A DNA stretch of 64,000 bases from Pectobacterium aroidearum (GCF_041228105.1 NZ_CP166097.1:124001-188000), one strand, 5' to 3'; counted from the first letter of the stretch, positions 20,634 to 31,497 are shown. Numbers and translations: made by a program. The notes: a model not told the origin generated them from the sequence alone.

Positions 20634-21395
20634 GTGATTCCAGTAGAACGTCATCAACAGATTCTGGCGCTGATCGCCGAACGCGGCGTGGTAAGCATCA
20701 ATGAATTGACCGAGCGACTGGGCGTGTCGCACATGACGGTACGGCGCGATGTGCAAAAGCTGGAGCAGGACGGCCTGCTGCTGAGTGTCTCCGGCGGCGT
20801 GCGCTCGCCCGAACGTCTGGCGATTGAACCGTCGCATCAGGATAAATCCGTGATGTTCAGCCAGCAGAAAGCGGCGATGGGTAAACTGGCGGCGCAGCAC
20901 ATTCCGTTGAATAGCTGCATTTATCTGGATGCAGGCACCACGACGTTATCGCTGGCGCGCGAGTTGGCGGAACGCGACGATCTCCTGATTGTCACCAACG
21001 ATTTTGCGATTGCCGCTTTTCTGATTGAGTCCAGCCAGTGCCGCATGATCCACACCGGCGGCACGCTGTGTCGGGAAAACCGATCCTGCATTGGGGAAGC
21101 CGTGGCGCAGGCGCTGCGCAACCTGTTTATCGACATCGCCTTTATCTCCGCGTCTTCCTGGAGCCTGCGCGGGCTGTCCACGCCGAACGAAGACAAAGTG
21201 GTTGTGAAACGCGCGGCGGTAGAAGCCAGCAGCAAGTGCGTACTGCTGTGTGACACCTCGAAATACGGCCGCATCGCCACCCACCTCGCCACGCCGCTCA
21301 GCGTATTCGACAGCATCATCACCGACGACGGCCTACCTGTCGCCGCCAAAGAAGCCTTGAGCAAAATGGGGGTGGAGGTGCTGGTGGCGGGGTGA
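20634..21395 (+). CDS. DeoR-family transcriptional regulator (YgbI-like)
   Basis: Sugar-responsive repressor of about 253 residues. The N-terminal HTH reads SINELTERLGVSHMTVRRDVQKL. The C-terminal DeoRC sensor has DAGTTTLSLARELAER near residue 105, where a phosphorylated sugar binds in the family. I prefer the GTG start at 20634: GGGA lies 9 nt before it and the product begins MIPVERHQQIL, as DeoR proteins do. The ATG at 20625 sits right on top of that ribosome site. It is divergent from the otn operon and very probably its regulator. Confidence 0.88.
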   Translation: MIPVERHQQILALIAERGVVSINELTERLGVSHMTVRRDVQKLEQDGLLLSVSGGVRSPERLAIEPSHQDKSVMFSQQKAAMGKLAAQHIPLNSCIYLDAGTTTLSLARELAERDDLLIVTNDFAIAAFLIESSQCRMIHTGGTLCRENRSCIGEAVAQALRNLFIDIAFISASSWSLRGLSTPNEDKVVVKRAAVEASSKCVLLCDTSKYGRIATHLATPLSVFDSIITDDGLPVAAKEALSKMGVEVLVAG

Positions 21396-21483
21396 GAAAA
21401 CAGCGCTGATTATTGAGCCACATCAAGGATGATTTGAATCACTATTTAAACCTTTCTCCGTTCGATATCTAATGAGTAATGGT

Positions 21484-21502
21484 ACAAACCATTCTCATTA
21501 TC
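21484..21502 (-). promoter_or_regulatory. Fur box upstream of feoA
   Basis: Read on the minus strand, GATAATGAGAATGGTTTGT matches about 13 of 19 positions of the Fur consensus. It lies about 110 nt ahead of feoA. Iron repression of feoABC is well known in enterobacteria. Confidence 0.6.
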
Positions 21503-21608
21503 GCTACCCTTACTAACTGGTGATGCGCTCTGTGTTGGCGAGCAATTTGGTTTGTGTCCCTTCCTGCGAGTTGTGATGAATAAACCAATGACCAAGTAAG
21601 TAGGCCCT

Positions 21609-21836
21609 ATGCAATTATTCCCTGATAGTACGTGGAAAATTACCGGATTTTCTCGTGAGATCAGTCCGGCTTATCGTCAGAAACTGCTTTCACTCGGTAT
21701 GTTGCCTGGCTCATCTTTTAATGTAATCCGCGTTGCACCATTGGGCGATCCCCTCCATATCGAAACTCGTCGAGTCAATCTGGTTTTACGCAAGAAAGAT
21801 CTGGCGCTATTAGAGCTGGAAGCCGTTTCACGCTAA
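21609..21836 (+). CDS. feoA: Ferrous iron transport protein A
   Basis: Small SH3-like cytoplasmic protein of 75 residues that supports FeoB activity. It opens [24 protein letters not shown]. The conserved [19 protein letters not shown] segment fits FeoA, and the length is normal. First gene of feoABC, 30 nt before feoB. Confidence 0.95.
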   Translation: MQLFPDSTWKITGFSREISPAYRQKLLSLGMLPGSSFNVIRVAPLGDPLHIETRRVNLVLRKKDLALLELEAVSR

Positions 21837-21866
21837 TCGCCTTATCGCTACAGAGAATGGTGTTAT

Positions 21867-24188
21867 ATGAAGAAAATGACCGTTGGTTTGATTGGCAACC
21901 CTAATTCTGGAAAAACGACATTATTCAACCAGTTAACGGGTTCTCGTCAGCGAGTGGGGAACTGGGCTGGGGTAACGGTTGAACGCAAGGAAGGTTTTTT
22001 CACCACAGCGGATAGCCAGGTGACGCTGGTGGATTTGCCCGGCACCTACTCATTAACTACCATCTCATCGCAAACGTCGTTGGATGAGCAGATTGCCTGC
22101 CATTACATCCTCAGTGGTGACGCGGATTTGCTTATTAACGTGGTGGATGCGTCTAATCTGGAACGCAATCTGTATCTTTCGTTGCAGCTACTGGAACTGG
22201 GTGTTCCTTGTATCGTTGCATTGAATATGCTGGATATCGCGGAAAAACAGAAGATACATATTGATATTGATGCGCTTTCTGCACGTCTGGGTTGCCCGGT
22301 GATCCCTCTGGTTTCCACGCGCGCACGCGGTATCGAGGCGCTGAAAATGGCGATTGATCGCCATCATGAAAACGAGAGTGTGGTGCGGGTGCATTATGCT
22401 CAATCGTTGCTCCGCGAAGCCGATGTGTTGGCACAGGCAATGGCGGCGGGCATGCCGTTACATCAACGTCGCTGGCTCGGCCTGCAAATGCTGGAAGGTG
22501 ATATATATAGCCGCGCCTATGCCGGTGAGGCCGCCGAACAGTTGGAACACTCACTGGCAAACCTGCAAAAAGAGATGGACGATCCCGCCTTGCACATCGT
22601 GGATGCGCGTTATCAGACGATCGCCGCCATTTGCGAATCGGTCAGTAACACCCTGACGGCAGAGCCCAGCCGTTTCACGGCGGCGGTGGATCGCATCGTC
22701 CTTAACCGTGTGCTGGGGCTGCCAATCTTCCTGTTCGTCATGTACCTGATGTTCCTGCTTGCTATTAACATTGGTGGGGCACTGCAACCCATTTTCGATG
22801 CAGGCTCGGTTGCACTCTTTATTCACGGTATTCAGTGGCTTGGATATACGCTGCATTTCCCGGACTGGCTGACTATCTTCCTTGCTCAGGGGTTAGGTGG
22901 CGGGATTAACACCGTGATGCCATTGGTGCCGCAAATCGGCATGATGTATCTGTTTCTGTCATTTCTGGAAGACTCCGGCTACATGGCGCGTGCCGCGTTC
23001 GTTATGGATCGCCTGATGCAGTCGCTCGGGCTACCGGGAAAATCGTTCGTGCCACTGATTGTCGGCTTTGGCTGTAACGTGCCGTCGGTCATGGGGGCTC
23101 GTACTCTGGATGCGCCACGTGAACGTCTGATGACCATCATGATGGCTCCGTTTATGTCCTGTGGCGCACGGTTGGCGATCTTCGCCGTATTTTCTGCCGC
23201 CTTCTTCGGGCAGCAGGGGGCACTGGTCGTATTCTCGCTCTATGTGCTGGGGATTGTGATGGCAATCCTGACCGGTCTCATGCTGAAGCACACTATTATG
23301 CGTGGTGAAGCAACGCCGTTCGTGATGGAGCTGCCGGTATACCACGCACCACATGTGAAGAGCCTGATACTCCAGACGTGGCAGCGCCTAAAAGGGTTTG
23401 TGCTACGCGCTGGTAAGGTCATTATCGTCGTTAGCATCTTTCTGAGCGGACTAAACAGCTTCTCGCTGAACGGACAGGTAGTTGATAACATCAATGACTC
23501 TGCGTTGGCTTCCGTGAGCCATGTCTTCACACCCCTGTTGGAACCTATCGGCATTCAGCCGAACCATTGGCAGGCAACCGTGGGGCTCTTTACAGGCGCG
23601 ATGGCTAAAGAGGTTGTAGTCGGTACGTTAAATACGCTTTACACCGCTGAAAGCATCAAGAAAGAGACATTCGACCCAGCCAGTTTTAGCCTGACGGATG
23701 AGCTGGTCGGCGCTGTGGAAGAGACAGGGAAAAACCTGAAGAGTACCTTTAGTTTAAGCGTACTTGCCAACCCTATTGAAGCCAGTAAGGGCGATGGGGA
23801 AATGGAAATGGGAGCGATGGGGATAATGAGCCAGAAATTTGGCAGTCCAGCCGCCGCTTACAGCTATCTGATATTTGTGTTGCTCTATATCCCCTGTATT
23901 TCGGTCATGGGAGCAATGGCTCGCGAATCGAGCCGTGGTTGGATGGGCTTCTCAATCCTTTGGGGGCTGAACACTGCCTATTCACTGGCGACGATATTCT
24001 ATCAGCTTGCCACGTTTACTCAGCATCCGGTTTACAGCCTGACGTGTATCCTTGCCGTCATTCTGTTTAATGTGTTGGTTATCGGTGGGCTACGTCGTGC
24101 GCGCAGCCGCGTTGATGTTAACCTGCTGTCCGCACGTAAAACCGTTGAACAATGCTGTGGAAACAGAACAGCGGGCGACTGCCACTAA
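21867..24188 (+). CDS. feoB: Ferrous iron transporter B
   Basis: Main Fe(II) permease, 773 residues, the same size as E. coli FeoB. The N-terminal GTPase has G1 GNPNSGKTT near residue 10, G3 DLPGTYSL near 57, and G4 LNMLD near 120. A helical domain follows to about residue 270. The membrane part has the two gate repeats, including [14 protein letters not shown] and the second [14 protein letters not shown]. The C-terminus is Cys-containing ([15 protein letters not shown]). It sits between feoA and feoC, as in E. coli. Confidence 0.97.
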   Translation: MKKMTVGLIGNPNSGKTTLFNQLTGSRQRVGNWAGVTVERKEGFFTTADSQVTLVDLPGTYSLTTISSQTSLDEQIACHYILSGDADLLINVVDASNLERNLYLSLQLLELGVPCIVALNMLDIAEKQKIHIDIDALSARLGCPVIPLVSTRARGIEALKMAIDRHHENESVVRVHYAQSLLREADVLAQAMAAGMPLHQRRWLGLQMLEGDIYSRAYAGEAAEQLEHSLANLQKEMDDPALHIVDARYQTIAAICESVSNTLTAEPSRFTAAVDRIVLNRVLGLPIFLFVMYLMFLLAINIGGALQPIFDAGSVALFIHGIQWLGYTLHFPDWLTIFLAQGLGGGINTVMPLVPQIGMMYLFLSFLEDSGYMARAAFVMDRLMQSLGLPGKSFVPLIVGFGCNVPSVMGARTLDAPRERLMTIMMAPFMSCGARLAIFAVFSAAFFGQQGALVVFSLYVLGIVMAILTGLMLKHTIMRGEATPFVMELPVYHAPHVKSLILQTWQRLKGFVLRAGKVIIVVSIFLSGLNSFSLNGQVVDNINDSALASVSHVFTPLLEPIGIQPNHWQATVGLFTGAMAKEVVVGTLNTLYTAESIKKETFDPASFSLTDELVGAVEETGKNLKSTFSLSVLANPIEASKGDGEMEMGAMGIMSQKFGSPAAAYSYLIFVLLYIPCISVMGAMARESSRGWMGFSILWGLNTAYSLATIFYQLATFTQHPVYSLTCILAVILFNVLVIGGLRRARSRVDVNLLSARKTVEQCCGNRTAGDCH

Positions 24189-24199
24189 GGTATAACAGC

Positions 24200-24436
24200 A
24201 TGGCATCACTGATTCAGGTTCGCGATTTGTTGGCATTGCAGGGGCGTATGGATTCGCGCCAAATCAGTGCCGCGCTATATACGTCCCAACATCTGATCGA
24301 CGCTATGCTCCACCGTCTGGAGATGATGGGGAAAGCCGTGCGTGTTCAAGAAGAAAAAGAAGGCTGTCTATCGGGGACGTGCAAGCATTGCCCAGAAGGT
24401 GAGGCTTGCATGCGCGAATGGTGGAGGCTTTCTTAA
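24200..24436 (+). CDS. feoC: FeoC-type [Fe-S]-dependent regulator
   Basis: Winged-helix protein of 78 residues. The HTH part is [21 protein letters not shown]. The C-terminal wing carries four cysteines in [15 protein letters not shown] (spacing C-X4-C-X2-C-X5-C), which bind an Fe-S cluster in the family. FeoC protects or regulates FeoB. I start at MASLIQVRD, just after the feoB stop with AAGG upstream; the frame stays open into feoB, but that part is not FeoC. Confidence 0.93.
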   Translation: MASLIQVRDLLALQGRMDSRQISAALYTSQHLIDAMLHRLEMMGKAVRVQEEKEGCLSGTCKHCPEGEACMREWWRLS

Positions 24437-24771
24437 GATTATTCTTTGCGGCAAATTGGCGCATGAAGCTGGCTTTGAAGCGTGTCAAAACGTGACAGTA
24501 AAAAGTGCCCATGGTTGTCTGGCGTTGTTGCCTGTCAGTATTATCTGGCGTATTGGTTTCTACTTATTACGCCTGTTGTCGTCCATATTTAGTGAGAATC
24601 GGTAAGATCTATTTCAAGCAGGCTAAGAGAATTTTTTACTTATGCCTCTCCTTTCCTTGTCACTTTCCCGTCATCTTCCAGTTATTTTTCTGTCATGCGC
24701 CCATGTCATGTTTACCTTCGCATAAAAAACGCCGTGATGATGGCGCATTTAATTGATTGCAGGAGACAGGC
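24437..24771. promoter_or_regulatory. feoC-ugpB intergenic region
   Basis: 335 bp. The first ~200 bp show nothing I can identify. The right end holds the Pho boxes. Small ORFs crossing it overlap the PhoB sites and are not credible genes. Confidence 0.6.
24657..24696 (+). promoter_or_regulatory. Tandem Pho boxes upstream of ugpB
   Basis: Four 7-mers on an exact 11-bp period read TTGTCAC, CCGTCAT, CAGTTAT and CTGTCAT, each followed by a 4-nt spacer. This fits the CTGTCAT repeats bound by PhoB, with two dimer sites. It predicts phosphate-starvation control of ugp, as known in E. coli. Confidence 0.82.
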
Positions 24772-26106
24772 ATGTTCAACAACACAATTCGTAAAACACA
24801 TGCTATTCGCACCGCCGCGGCGTGTGTGGCATTAGCGCTGATGAGCGCCAGTGCGCAGGCCGCGACAGAAATTCCTTTCTGGCACTCCATGGAAGGCGAA
24901 TTAGGGAAAGAAGTGAATTCTCTGGCTGACCGTTTTAACAAAACACACAGCGATGTAAAAATTGTGCCGGTCTATAAAGGCAACTACGAACAGAACCTGG
25001 CTGCCGGGATTGCCGCCTACCGCGCCGGGAATGCGCCCGCTATTTTGCAGGTCTATGAAGTCGGTACGGCGACCATGATGGCAAGTAAAGCCATCAAGCC
25101 TGTCTATGAAGTCTTCAAAGAGTCAGGCATTGATTTCGATGAGTCGGTGTTTGTGCCGACTGTCTCCGGTTATTACACCGATGCGAAGAGCGGCCACCTG
25201 CTGTCGCAGCCGTTTAACAGCTCTACTCCGGTGTTGTACTACAACAAAGATGCCTTCAAGAAGGCCGGTTTAGATCCTGAGCAACCGCCGAAAACCTGGC
25301 AGCAAATGGCTGACTACACCGCCAAACTGCGTGCAGCCGGGATGAAGTGCGGCTATGCCAGCGGCTGGCAGGGCTGGATTCAGATTGAAAACTTCAGCGC
25401 CTGGCACGGTCTGCCAGTTGCGAGCAAGAATAACGGCTTTGACGGCACCGATGCCGTACTGGAATTCAACAAGCCGACGCAGGTTAAGCACATTCAGCTG
25501 TTGCAGGACATGAACAAGAAGGGTGACTTCACCTATTTCGGGCGCAAGGATGAGCCGACCGAGAAATTCTACAACGGCGACTGCGCCATCACGACCGCTT
25601 CTTCTGGTTCTCTGGCGAACATCCGGGAACACGCCAAGTTCAACTATGGCGTTGGCATGATGCCATATGACGCTGATGCGAAAGGCGCACCGCAGAACGC
25701 CATTATCGGCGGAGCCAGCCTGTGGGTGATGGGCGGTAAAGATGCCGCGACCTACAAAGGCGTGGCAGAGTTTATGAAGTTCCTGGCCGAGCCGGAAAAT
25801 GCTGCTGAATGGCACCAGAAAACCGGTTACCTGCCAATTACTACTGCGGCGTATGAGCTGACGCAGAAGCAGGGCTTCTACGAGAAAAACCCAGGTGCGG
25901 ATATCGCCACGCGTCAGATGCTGAACAAGCCACCGTTGCCGTTCACCAAAGGCCTGCGTTTGGGCAACATGCCGCAAATTCGTACCGTTGTGGATGAAGA
26001 ATTAGAAAGCGTATGGACAGGTAAGAAGACGCCTCAACAGGCGTTGGATAGCGCAGTCGAACGCGGTAACGCGCTGCTGCGTCGCTTTGAGCAATCGACG
26101 AAGTAA
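24772..26106 (+). CDS. ugpB: sn-Glycerol-3-phosphate ABC transporter, periplasmic binding protein
   Basis: Periplasmic binding protein for glycerol-3-phosphate and glycerophosphodiesters, 444 residues. The signal peptide runs to SAQAAT, after which the mature protein begins [17 protein letters not shown] as in UgpB. I chose 24772 because AGGAG is 6 nt upstream; the TTG five codons earlier lies within that ribosome site. First gene of ugpBAECQ, behind Pho boxes, and followed by an attenuating hairpin. Confidence 0.96.
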   Translation: MFNNTIRKTHAIRTAAACVALALMSASAQAATEIPFWHSMEGELGKEVNSLADRFNKTHSDVKIVPVYKGNYEQNLAAGIAAYRAGNAPAILQVYEVGTATMMASKAIKPVYEVFKESGIDFDESVFVPTVSGYYTDAKSGHLLSQPFNSSTPVLYYNKDAFKKAGLDPEQPPKTWQQMADYTAKLRAAGMKCGYASGWQGWIQIENFSAWHGLPVASKNNGFDGTDAVLEFNKPTQVKHIQLLQDMNKKGDFTYFGRKDEPTEKFYNGDCAITTASSGSLANIREHAKFNYGVGMMPYDADAKGAPQNAIIGGASLWVMGGKDAATYKGVAEFMKFLAEPENAAEWHQKTGYLPITTAAYELTQKQGFYEKNPGADIATRQMLNKPPLPFTKGLRLGNMPQIRTVVDEELESVWTGKKTPQQALDSAVERGNALLRRFEQSTK

Positions 26107-26129
26107 TACGCTTCTGTTGAGCAATACCG

Positions 26130-26160
26130 GGCCGAAGGGAATCGGCCTGTTTCTTTTCTG
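26130..26160 (+). terminator. Attenuating hairpin between ugpB and ugpA
   Basis: GGCCGA-AGGGAA-TCGGCC is followed by TGTTTCTTTTCTG, and ugpA starts at the end of the T-rich tail. It probably ends a fraction of transcripts so that UgpB is made in excess over the membrane genes. Confidence 0.65.
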
Positions 26161-26178
26161 TTTGCAATGAGTTACCGC

Positions 26179-27066
26179 ATGACATCATCCCGCCCCGTTT
26201 TTCGCAGCAGTTGGTTGCCTTACGTGCTGGTGTTACCTCAACTGCTGATTACCGTGATTTTCTTTATCTGGCCCGCTGGCCAGGCGCTGTGGTATTCGGT
26301 GCAGAATCTCGATCCGTTTGGGTTATCCAGCGAATTTGTCGGCATGGAAAACTTCAGGCAGTTGTTCAATAACCCTTACTACCTCGATTCGTTCTATACC
26401 ACGCTGATATTCAGCTTTCTGGTAGCCGGGTTTGGCATGCTGATTTCACTCTTTCTGGCCGCGCTGGTGGACTATGTGATCCGTGCCAGTCGCCTGTACC
26501 AGACGTTGATCATCCTGCCCTATGCTGTGGCACCTGCTGTCGCTGCCGTATTGTGGATGTTCTTATTTAACCCCGGTCTGGGGCTGATTACCCATTTTCT
26601 CGGGCTGATGGGCTACACGTGGAACCACGCGCAGCACAGCGGTCAGGCGATGTTTTTAGTCGTCCTTGCGTCGGTCTGGAAGCAGATTAGCTATAACTTC
26701 CTGTTCTTTCTCGCGGCGCTGCAATCGATCCCCCGTTCACTGGTAGAAGCGGGCGCGATTGATGGCGCTGGGCCCGTACGGCGTTTCTTCAATCTGGTGT
26801 TACCCATGATCTCACCGGTGAGCTTCTTCCTGCTGGTGGTCAATCTGGTGTACGCCTTTTTCGACACCTTCCCGATTATCGATGCCGCGACGGCCGGTGG
26901 GCCAGTGCAGTCGACGACCACGCTGATCTACAAAATTTATCGCGAGGGCTTCGCAGGGCTGGATCTGTCCAGTTCGGCAGCGCAGTCGGTGGTGCTGATG
27001 ATGCTGGTTATCGGGCTGACCATTATTCAGTTCCGTTTTGTTGAACGGAAGGTGAACTATCAATGA
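26179..27066 (+). CDS. ugpA: sn-Glycerol-3-phosphate ABC transporter permease UgpA
   Basis: Inner-membrane permease of 295 residues with six TM segments. The ABC-coupling EAA loop reads [23 protein letters not shown] take [15 protein letters not shown] as the N-terminus because E. coli UgpA begins the same way; an ATG four codons upstream (26167) lacks a clear ribosome site. UgpE is the partner subunit and follows after 12 nt. Confidence 0.94.
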   Translation: MTSSRPVFRSSWLPYVLVLPQLLITVIFFIWPAGQALWYSVQNLDPFGLSSEFVGMENFRQLFNNPYYLDSFYTTLIFSFLVAGFGMLISLFLAALVDYVIRASRLYQTLIILPYAVAPAVAAVLWMFLFNPGLGLITHFLGLMGYTWNHAQHSGQAMFLVVLASVWKQISYNFLFFLAALQSIPRSLVEAGAIDGAGPVRRFFNLVLPMISPVSFFLLVVNLVYAFFDTFPIIDAATAGGPVQSTTTLIYKIYREGFAGLDLSSSAAQSVVLMMLVIGLTIIQFRFVERKVNYQ

Positions 27067-27078
27067 AGGTCGATAGCA

Positions 27079-27924
27079 ATGATTGAGAATCGTCGCGGGT
27101 TAGATATTTTCAGCCACGTCATGCTGATCGTCGGCATCCTTGCCGTCTTGTTTCCGCTGTACGTGGGGTTTGTGGCCGCCACGCTGGATAATCAGGAAGT
27201 CTTTCAGGCGCCGATGACGCTCATCCCCGGTACACACCTGTGGGAAAACCTGCGTTATATCTGGCTGCACGGCGCGGGCAACAACACTACGCCGTTCGGA
27301 CTGATGCTGCTCAACAGCTTTGTGATGGCACTGGCGATTACGGTGGGCAAAATTACCGTATCGATCCTGTCCGCTTACGCCATCGTCTATTTCCGTTTTC
27401 CGCTGCGCAACTTGTTCTTCTGGATGATTTTCCTGACGCTGATGCTGCCGGTGGAAGTACGTATTTTCCCGACGGTGGAAGTGATCGCTCGGCTGGACAT
27501 GATGGACAGTTACACCGGTTTAACGCTGCCGCTGATGGCCTCGGCGACCGCGACTTTCCTGTTTCGCCAGTTTTTTATGACGCTGCCGGATGAGCTGATG
27601 GAAGCGGCACGTATCGACGGCGCCAGCCCGATGCGTTTCTTCTTCGACATGGTTTTACCGCTGTCGAAGACCAATCTGGCGGCGCTGTTCGTGATCACGT
27701 TCATCTACGGCTGGAACCAGTATCTGTGGCCGCTGCTGATTATCAGCGATGCCAATCTGGGGACTGCGGTCGCCGGGATTAAAAGCATGATTGCTTCCGG
27801 CGATGGCGCGACCCAGTGGAATCAGGTGATGGCCGCTATGCTGCTGACCATGCTGCCGCCGCTGCTGGTGGTGTTACTGATGCAGCGCTGGTTCGTTCGC
27901 GGTCTGGTCGACAGCGAAAAATAA
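27079..27924 (+). CDS. ugpE: sn-Glycerol-3-phosphate ABC transporter permease UgpE
   Basis: Second permease, 281 residues with six TM segments. The EAA loop is [22 protein letters not shown] near residue 175. The N-terminus [16 protein letters not shown] and the C-terminus [10 protein letters not shown] agree with UgpE. It sits between ugpA and ugpC. Confidence 0.96.
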   Translation: MIENRRGLDIFSHVMLIVGILAVLFPLYVGFVAATLDNQEVFQAPMTLIPGTHLWENLRYIWLHGAGNNTTPFGLMLLNSFVMALAITVGKITVSILSAYAIVYFRFPLRNLFFWMIFLTLMLPVEVRIFPTVEVIARLDMMDSYTGLTLPLMASATATFLFRQFFMTLPDELMEAARIDGASPMRFFFDMVLPLSKTNLAALFVITFIYGWNQYLWPLLIISDANLGTAVAGIKSMIASGDGATQWNQVMAAMLLTMLPPLLVVLLMQRWFVRGLVDSEK

Positions 27925-27949
27925 ATCGAGACGAATTTCGGAAACGCTT

Positions 27950-29023
27950 ATGGCATGTTTAAAACTTCAGGCCGTCACCAAGTCTTACGATGGCAAAACA
28001 CAGATTATCCAACCCATCGATCTGGATGTCGCTGACGGCGAATTCGTGGTGATGGTGGGTCCATCGGGTTGCGGTAAATCGACGCTGCTGCGCATGGTGG
28101 CAGGCCCCGAACGCACCACCAGCGGCGATATCTATATTGATAACCAGCGGGTCACCGATCTGGAACCGAAAGATCGCGGTATTGCGATGGTGTTCCAGAA
28201 CTATGCGCTTTATCCCCATATGAACGTGTTCGACAACATGGCTTACGGCCTGAAAATCCGTGGTTTCGGCAAGGCGCAGATTCGTGAGCGTGTTGAAGAC
28301 GCTGCGCGCATTCTGGAGCTGATGCCGCTGCTGCAACGCAAACCGCGTGAGCTATCAGGCGGCCAGCGTCAGCGCGTGGCGATGGGGCGGGCGATTGTAC
28401 GTGAACCGGCGGTGTTCCTATTTGATGAACCGTTGTCGAATCTGGATGCCAAACTGCGCGTACAGATGCGGCTGGAATTGCAGCAACTGCACCAGCGCCT
28501 GAAAACTACCAGTCTGTACGTCACGCACGATCAGGTTGAAGCCATGACACTGGCGCAGCGCGTCATCGTCATGAACAAAGGGATCGCCGAGCAAATTGGC
28601 GCGCCGGCTGATATTTATCGCCGCCCGGCCTCGCTATTTGTGGCCAGTTTTATTGGCTCACCTGCCATGAACCTGTGGTCGGGCCGCATTAGCGATGACG
28701 GCTGCCGCTTTGAAATCGGCGGCGACATCGCGCTGGCGCTGCCTGAGCCGAAGCCGCAGTGGCGCGGTAAAGCATTGACGCTGGGGGTACGACCGGAGCA
28801 TATTCAGCTGGCAACGCGCGAAACCGACGGTATTCCGTTGCAGATCGACACACTCGAACTGCTGGGCGCGGATAATTTAGCGCACGGTAAGTGGGGCGGA
28901 CAGAACGTGATCGCGCGGCTCTCTTATGAGCACTGTCCCGCCATTGGTTCGACGCTTTGGCTGCATTTACCGACGTCATCCTGGCACCTGTTTGATTCGC
29001 AAAGCGGATTACGGATGGAATAA
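27950..29023 (+). CDS. ugpC: sn-Glycerol-3-phosphate ABC transporter ATPase UgpC
   Basis: Cytoplasmic ATPase of 357 residues, CUT1/MalK-like, with a C-terminal regulatory OB domain (GVRPEHIQL near residue 280). Walker A is GPSGCGKST, the signature is [14 protein letters not shown], and Walker B is [13 protein letters not shown]. One oddity: after Walker A the usual VAGLE reads VAGPE, a leucine-to-proline change in a well-conserved helix. The rest is intact, so I treat it as functional. The last base overlaps ugpQ. Confidence 0.95.
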   Translation: MACLKLQAVTKSYDGKTQIIQPIDLDVADGEFVVMVGPSGCGKSTLLRMVAGPERTTSGDIYIDNQRVTDLEPKDRGIAMVFQNYALYPHMNVFDNMAYGLKIRGFGKAQIRERVEDAARILELMPLLQRKPRELSGGQRQRVAMGRAIVREPAVFLFDEPLSNLDAKLRVQMRLELQQLHQRLKTTSLYVTHDQVEAMTLAQRVIVMNKGIAEQIGAPADIYRRPASLFVASFIGSPAMNLWSGRISDDGCRFEIGGDIALALPEPKPQWRGKALTLGVRPEHIQLATRETDGIPLQIDTLELLGADNLAHGKWGGQNVIARLSYEHCPAIGSTLWLHLPTSSWHLFDSQSGLRME

Positions 29024-29772
29024 TGGAAACAATCTGGCCTTACCCGAGCATTGTCGCCCATCGCGGCGGTGGTTCACTGGCACCGGAAAACACGCTGGCG
29101 GCGATTGATGTTGGCGCCAGCCTCGGTCACAAGATGATCGAATTTGATGCCAAGCTGTCGCAGGACGGCCAGATTTTCCTCCTGCACGACGACACGCTTG
29201 AGCGCACCAGCAATGGCTGGGGCATTGCAGGAGAACTGCCGTGGGACAAGCTGGTCGGGCTGGATGTCGGCGGCTGGTACGGCCATAAATTTGTTGGTGA
29301 ACGCCTGCCGCTGCTATCGGAAGTGGCAAAACGCTGCGTGCAGTATGGCATGGCGGCCAATATCGAGATTAAACCCACTACCGGATATGAAACCGAAACC
29401 GGACGGGTGATTGCGCTGGCGGCGCGTCAGCTGTGGGCCGATCATCCGGTTGCACCGCTACTGTCATCGTTCTCCATCGATGCCCTGGAAGCCGCGCAGC
29501 AGGCTGCACCGGAACTCCCGCGCGGGCTGTTACTGGATGAATGGGACGAGGGCTGGCTGACGCTAACGCAGCGTCTGGGATGCGTGTCCATCCACCTGAA
29601 TCACAAACTGCTGACGGCAGAGCGCGTTGCGGCGCTGAAAGCCGCGGGTTTACGCATTCTGGTTTATACCGTTAACCAACCTGATCGCGCGCAAACTTTG
29701 CTGGATTGGGGCGTTGACTGTATCTGTACTGACCGGATAGATTTAATTGGGGCAAGCTTCGCGACCGGCTGA
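29023..29772 (+). CDS. ugpQ: Cytoplasmic glycerophosphodiester phosphodiesterase
   Basis: GDPD-family TIM barrel of 249 residues. It hydrolyses glycerophosphodiesters imported by UgpBAEC to glycerol-3-phosphate and an alcohol. Catalytic motifs are [14 protein letters not shown] near residue 12, [10 protein letters not shown] near 40 and [12 protein letters not shown] near 54. No signal peptide is present, which fits the cytoplasmic UgpQ rather than periplasmic GlpQ. The start overlaps ugpC by one base (TAATG). Confidence 0.95.
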   Translation: METIWPYPSIVAHRGGGSLAPENTLAAIDVGASLGHKMIEFDAKLSQDGQIFLLHDDTLERTSNGWGIAGELPWDKLVGLDVGGWYGHKFVGERLPLLSEVAKRCVQYGMAANIEIKPTTGYETETGRVIALAARQLWADHPVAPLLSSFSIDALEAAQQAAPELPRGLLLDEWDEGWLTLTQRLGCVSIHLNHKLLTAERVAALKAAGLRILVYTVNQPDRAQTLLDWGVDCICTDRIDLIGASFATG

Positions 29773-29782
29773 GATCTGCCTT

Positions 29783-29977
29783 ATACCCGTCATACTTCAA
29801 GCTGCTTGTGCGTTGGCTGCCTTTGCTCACCCCAGTCATTTACCTGAGTAAGCTCCTGGGGATTCTCGCAGTTGCCGCATGACAAGGCCATAAATGGGCC
29901 TTGCCCTAAAGGGTCAACGCATAGCGTTGTTCAAAACGCTAACGTTTTGTCACGCAACTCGAATTATTTAGGGTATA
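29783..29977. repeat. ERIC element A, carrying a ~75-nt hairpin insert
   Basis: The left part has TACCCGTCATACTTCAAG and the ERIC core GTAAGCTCCTGGGGATT; the right end is GCAACTCGAATTATTTAGGG. Compared with uninterrupted copies in this window, 29879-29953 is an insert bounded by TGACAA and TTGTCA and made of four small inverted repeats. It lies between ugpQ and the AEC permease. Confidence 0.85.
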
Positions 29978-30034
29978 TCTCCGTAATAACGGATCCCCTT
30001 TCTGACTTGGTGCCGGTAATAAGGAAGTGGCTTC

Positions 30035-30991
30035 ATGCCCGCATTTATTGTTTCGCTTTGGCACCAGATTTTTCTGTCGTTACCCCTCTTTGTTCTGATT
30101 GCGCTCGGCTACAGCCTGATTCGCTACGGTAAATGGCCGACTACCGTGACCGACGGCATGACGCGCTTTGTCTTCTCCGTCGCCATGCCCGCCATGCTGT
30201 TCCGCCTGATGTCGGATTTCTCCCAACGTCCTGTGGTGGACGCTCGGCTGCTGATCGCCTTTTTCGGCGGCTGCCTGCTGGTGTTTGTCTTAGGCCGCAT
30301 CGTGGCGCGCAAGATCTTTCATCTCGATGGCGTCTCCGGCTCGCTGTTTGCACTGAGCGGCATCTTTTCCAATAACGTGATGCTGGGGCTGCCGATTGCC
30401 ACGCTGATGCTGGGTGAAGAAGCGATTCCGTCGGTCGCGCTGGTGGTGGTGTTTAACGGGCTGATTTTGTGGACGTTGGTGACGGTGTCGGTGGAATGGG
30501 CGCGTAACGGGGCGTTGTCGCTGCAAGGCTTTACCAAAACCGCGCTGGGTGTGCTGAAGAACCCGCTGATTATCGGCATTCTGTCCGGTACGGCGTTCAG
30601 CCTGACCGGCTTGCCGCTGCCGTCATATATCGATCAGCCGCTTTCCATGCTGGGGCAGATTGCCGCACCGCTGTCGCTGGTGGCGTTGGGGATGGGGCTG
30701 GCGGAATACCGCGTGCGTGACGGTTGGCAGATCAGTACGGCGATTTGCACGATCAAGCTGCTGGTACAGCCGCTGGTGATCTGGGGGATTGCGATTGCAC
30801 TTGGCCTGCCGGAAATGGAAACGCGTGCAGTTGTGCTGCTGGGGTCGATGGCGGTGGGCGTCAACGTCTATCTGATGTCGCGCCAGTTTGGTGTGCTGGG
30901 TGGCCCAGTGGCATCAAGCCTGCTGCTATCAACGGCGATGGCGGCATTAACCACGCCGTTGATTCTGACGCTGATGGGTGTGCGGTTATAA
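30035..30991 (+). CDS. AEC-family transporter (auxin efflux carrier/malate permease type)
   Basis: Inner-membrane permease of 318 residues with about ten TM segments in two similar halves. The N-terminal half has MTRFVFSVAMPAMLFRLM with a helix-breaking Pro, and SNNVMLGLPIATLMLG near residue 110; both are typical of AEC/YfdV/MdcF proteins. The ligand is probably an organic acid but cannot be named. It is not part of the E. coli ugp neighbourhood. It lies after an ERIC element and ends 13 nt from the convergent yhhA. Confidence 0.82.
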   Translation: MPAFIVSLWHQIFLSLPLFVLIALGYSLIRYGKWPTTVTDGMTRFVFSVAMPAMLFRLMSDFSQRPVVDARLLIAFFGGCLLVFVLGRIVARKIFHLDGVSGSLFALSGIFSNNVMLGLPIATLMLGEEAIPSVALVVVFNGLILWTLVTVSVEWARNGALSLQGFTKTALGVLKNPLIIGILSGTAFSLTGLPLPSYIDQPLSMLGQIAAPLSLVALGMGLAEYRVRDGWQISTAICTIKLLVQPLVIWGIAIALGLPEMETRAVVLLGSMAVGVNVYLMSRQFGVLGGPVASSLLLSTAMAALTTPLILTLMGVRL

Positions 30992-31004
30992 GGCCGCAGC
31001 AGCC

Positions 31005-31301
31005 TCAGGGGTTCTGTTTAATTGGCGGTGGCGGCGTGGTTCTCTGCGACCGCTCTAAATCTTTCTGTAGCTGCTGTTGGCGCTGTTGCTGCAATTGCTG
31101 GTTGCGCTGCTGGAGCTGCTGATTCAATTGCTGTTGCTGCACTTTCTGGCTCTGCTGCATATTCTGCTGCAACTGTTTCTGGCTGCTGATGCCGCTCTCA
31201 AACTGCTGCTGGGGCGTGGGCGCTTGTGTCGTGTTGGCGCTTGCCAGAAGCGGCAGGCCGAGCAGCACAGCACAGGCCAGTAATGTCGTAGGGTGTTTCA
31301 T
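31005..31301 (-). CDS. yhhA: Small Gln-rich periplasmic protein YhhA (DUF2756)
   Basis: 98 residues. The signal peptide MKHPTTLLACAVLLGLPLLA ends near ANT, then comes a low-complexity Gln-rich region (QKQLQQNMQQSQ and QQLQQRNQQLQQ) and a C-terminal PPPPIKQN. A perfect GGAGG sits 4 nt before the chosen ATG; the longer frame adds ten unlikely residues. E. coli yhhA also follows ugpQ, so synteny supports the name. Function is not known. Confidence 0.82.
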   Translation of the reverse strand: MKHPTTLLACAVLLGLPLLASANTTQAPTPQQQFESGISSQKQLQQNMQQSQKVQQQQLNQQLQQRNQQLQQQRQQQLQKDLERSQRTTPPPPIKQNP

Positions 31302-31497
31302 TAAACCTCCACACAGGCTGTATGCCCGCATCGTGTTTTCATCAGTACATTAGCCTGATGTGTTTCCTTAAGTGTAATCGCTGTAGAGGAAAACGTCGTG
31401 CAGAGTAATCCGCAATCCTGCACGCACAGGTTTTGGGTTGCCCTGTTGGAATGCGTTATACTGCGGCGGAATTTTCCTTCGTGGTTGACGTTATCTC

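Noticed and set aside
24342..24756. Small plus-strand ORFs between feoC and ugpB
   Set aside because: One overlaps feoC in another frame and the other runs through the Pho boxes. Composition is not protein-like.
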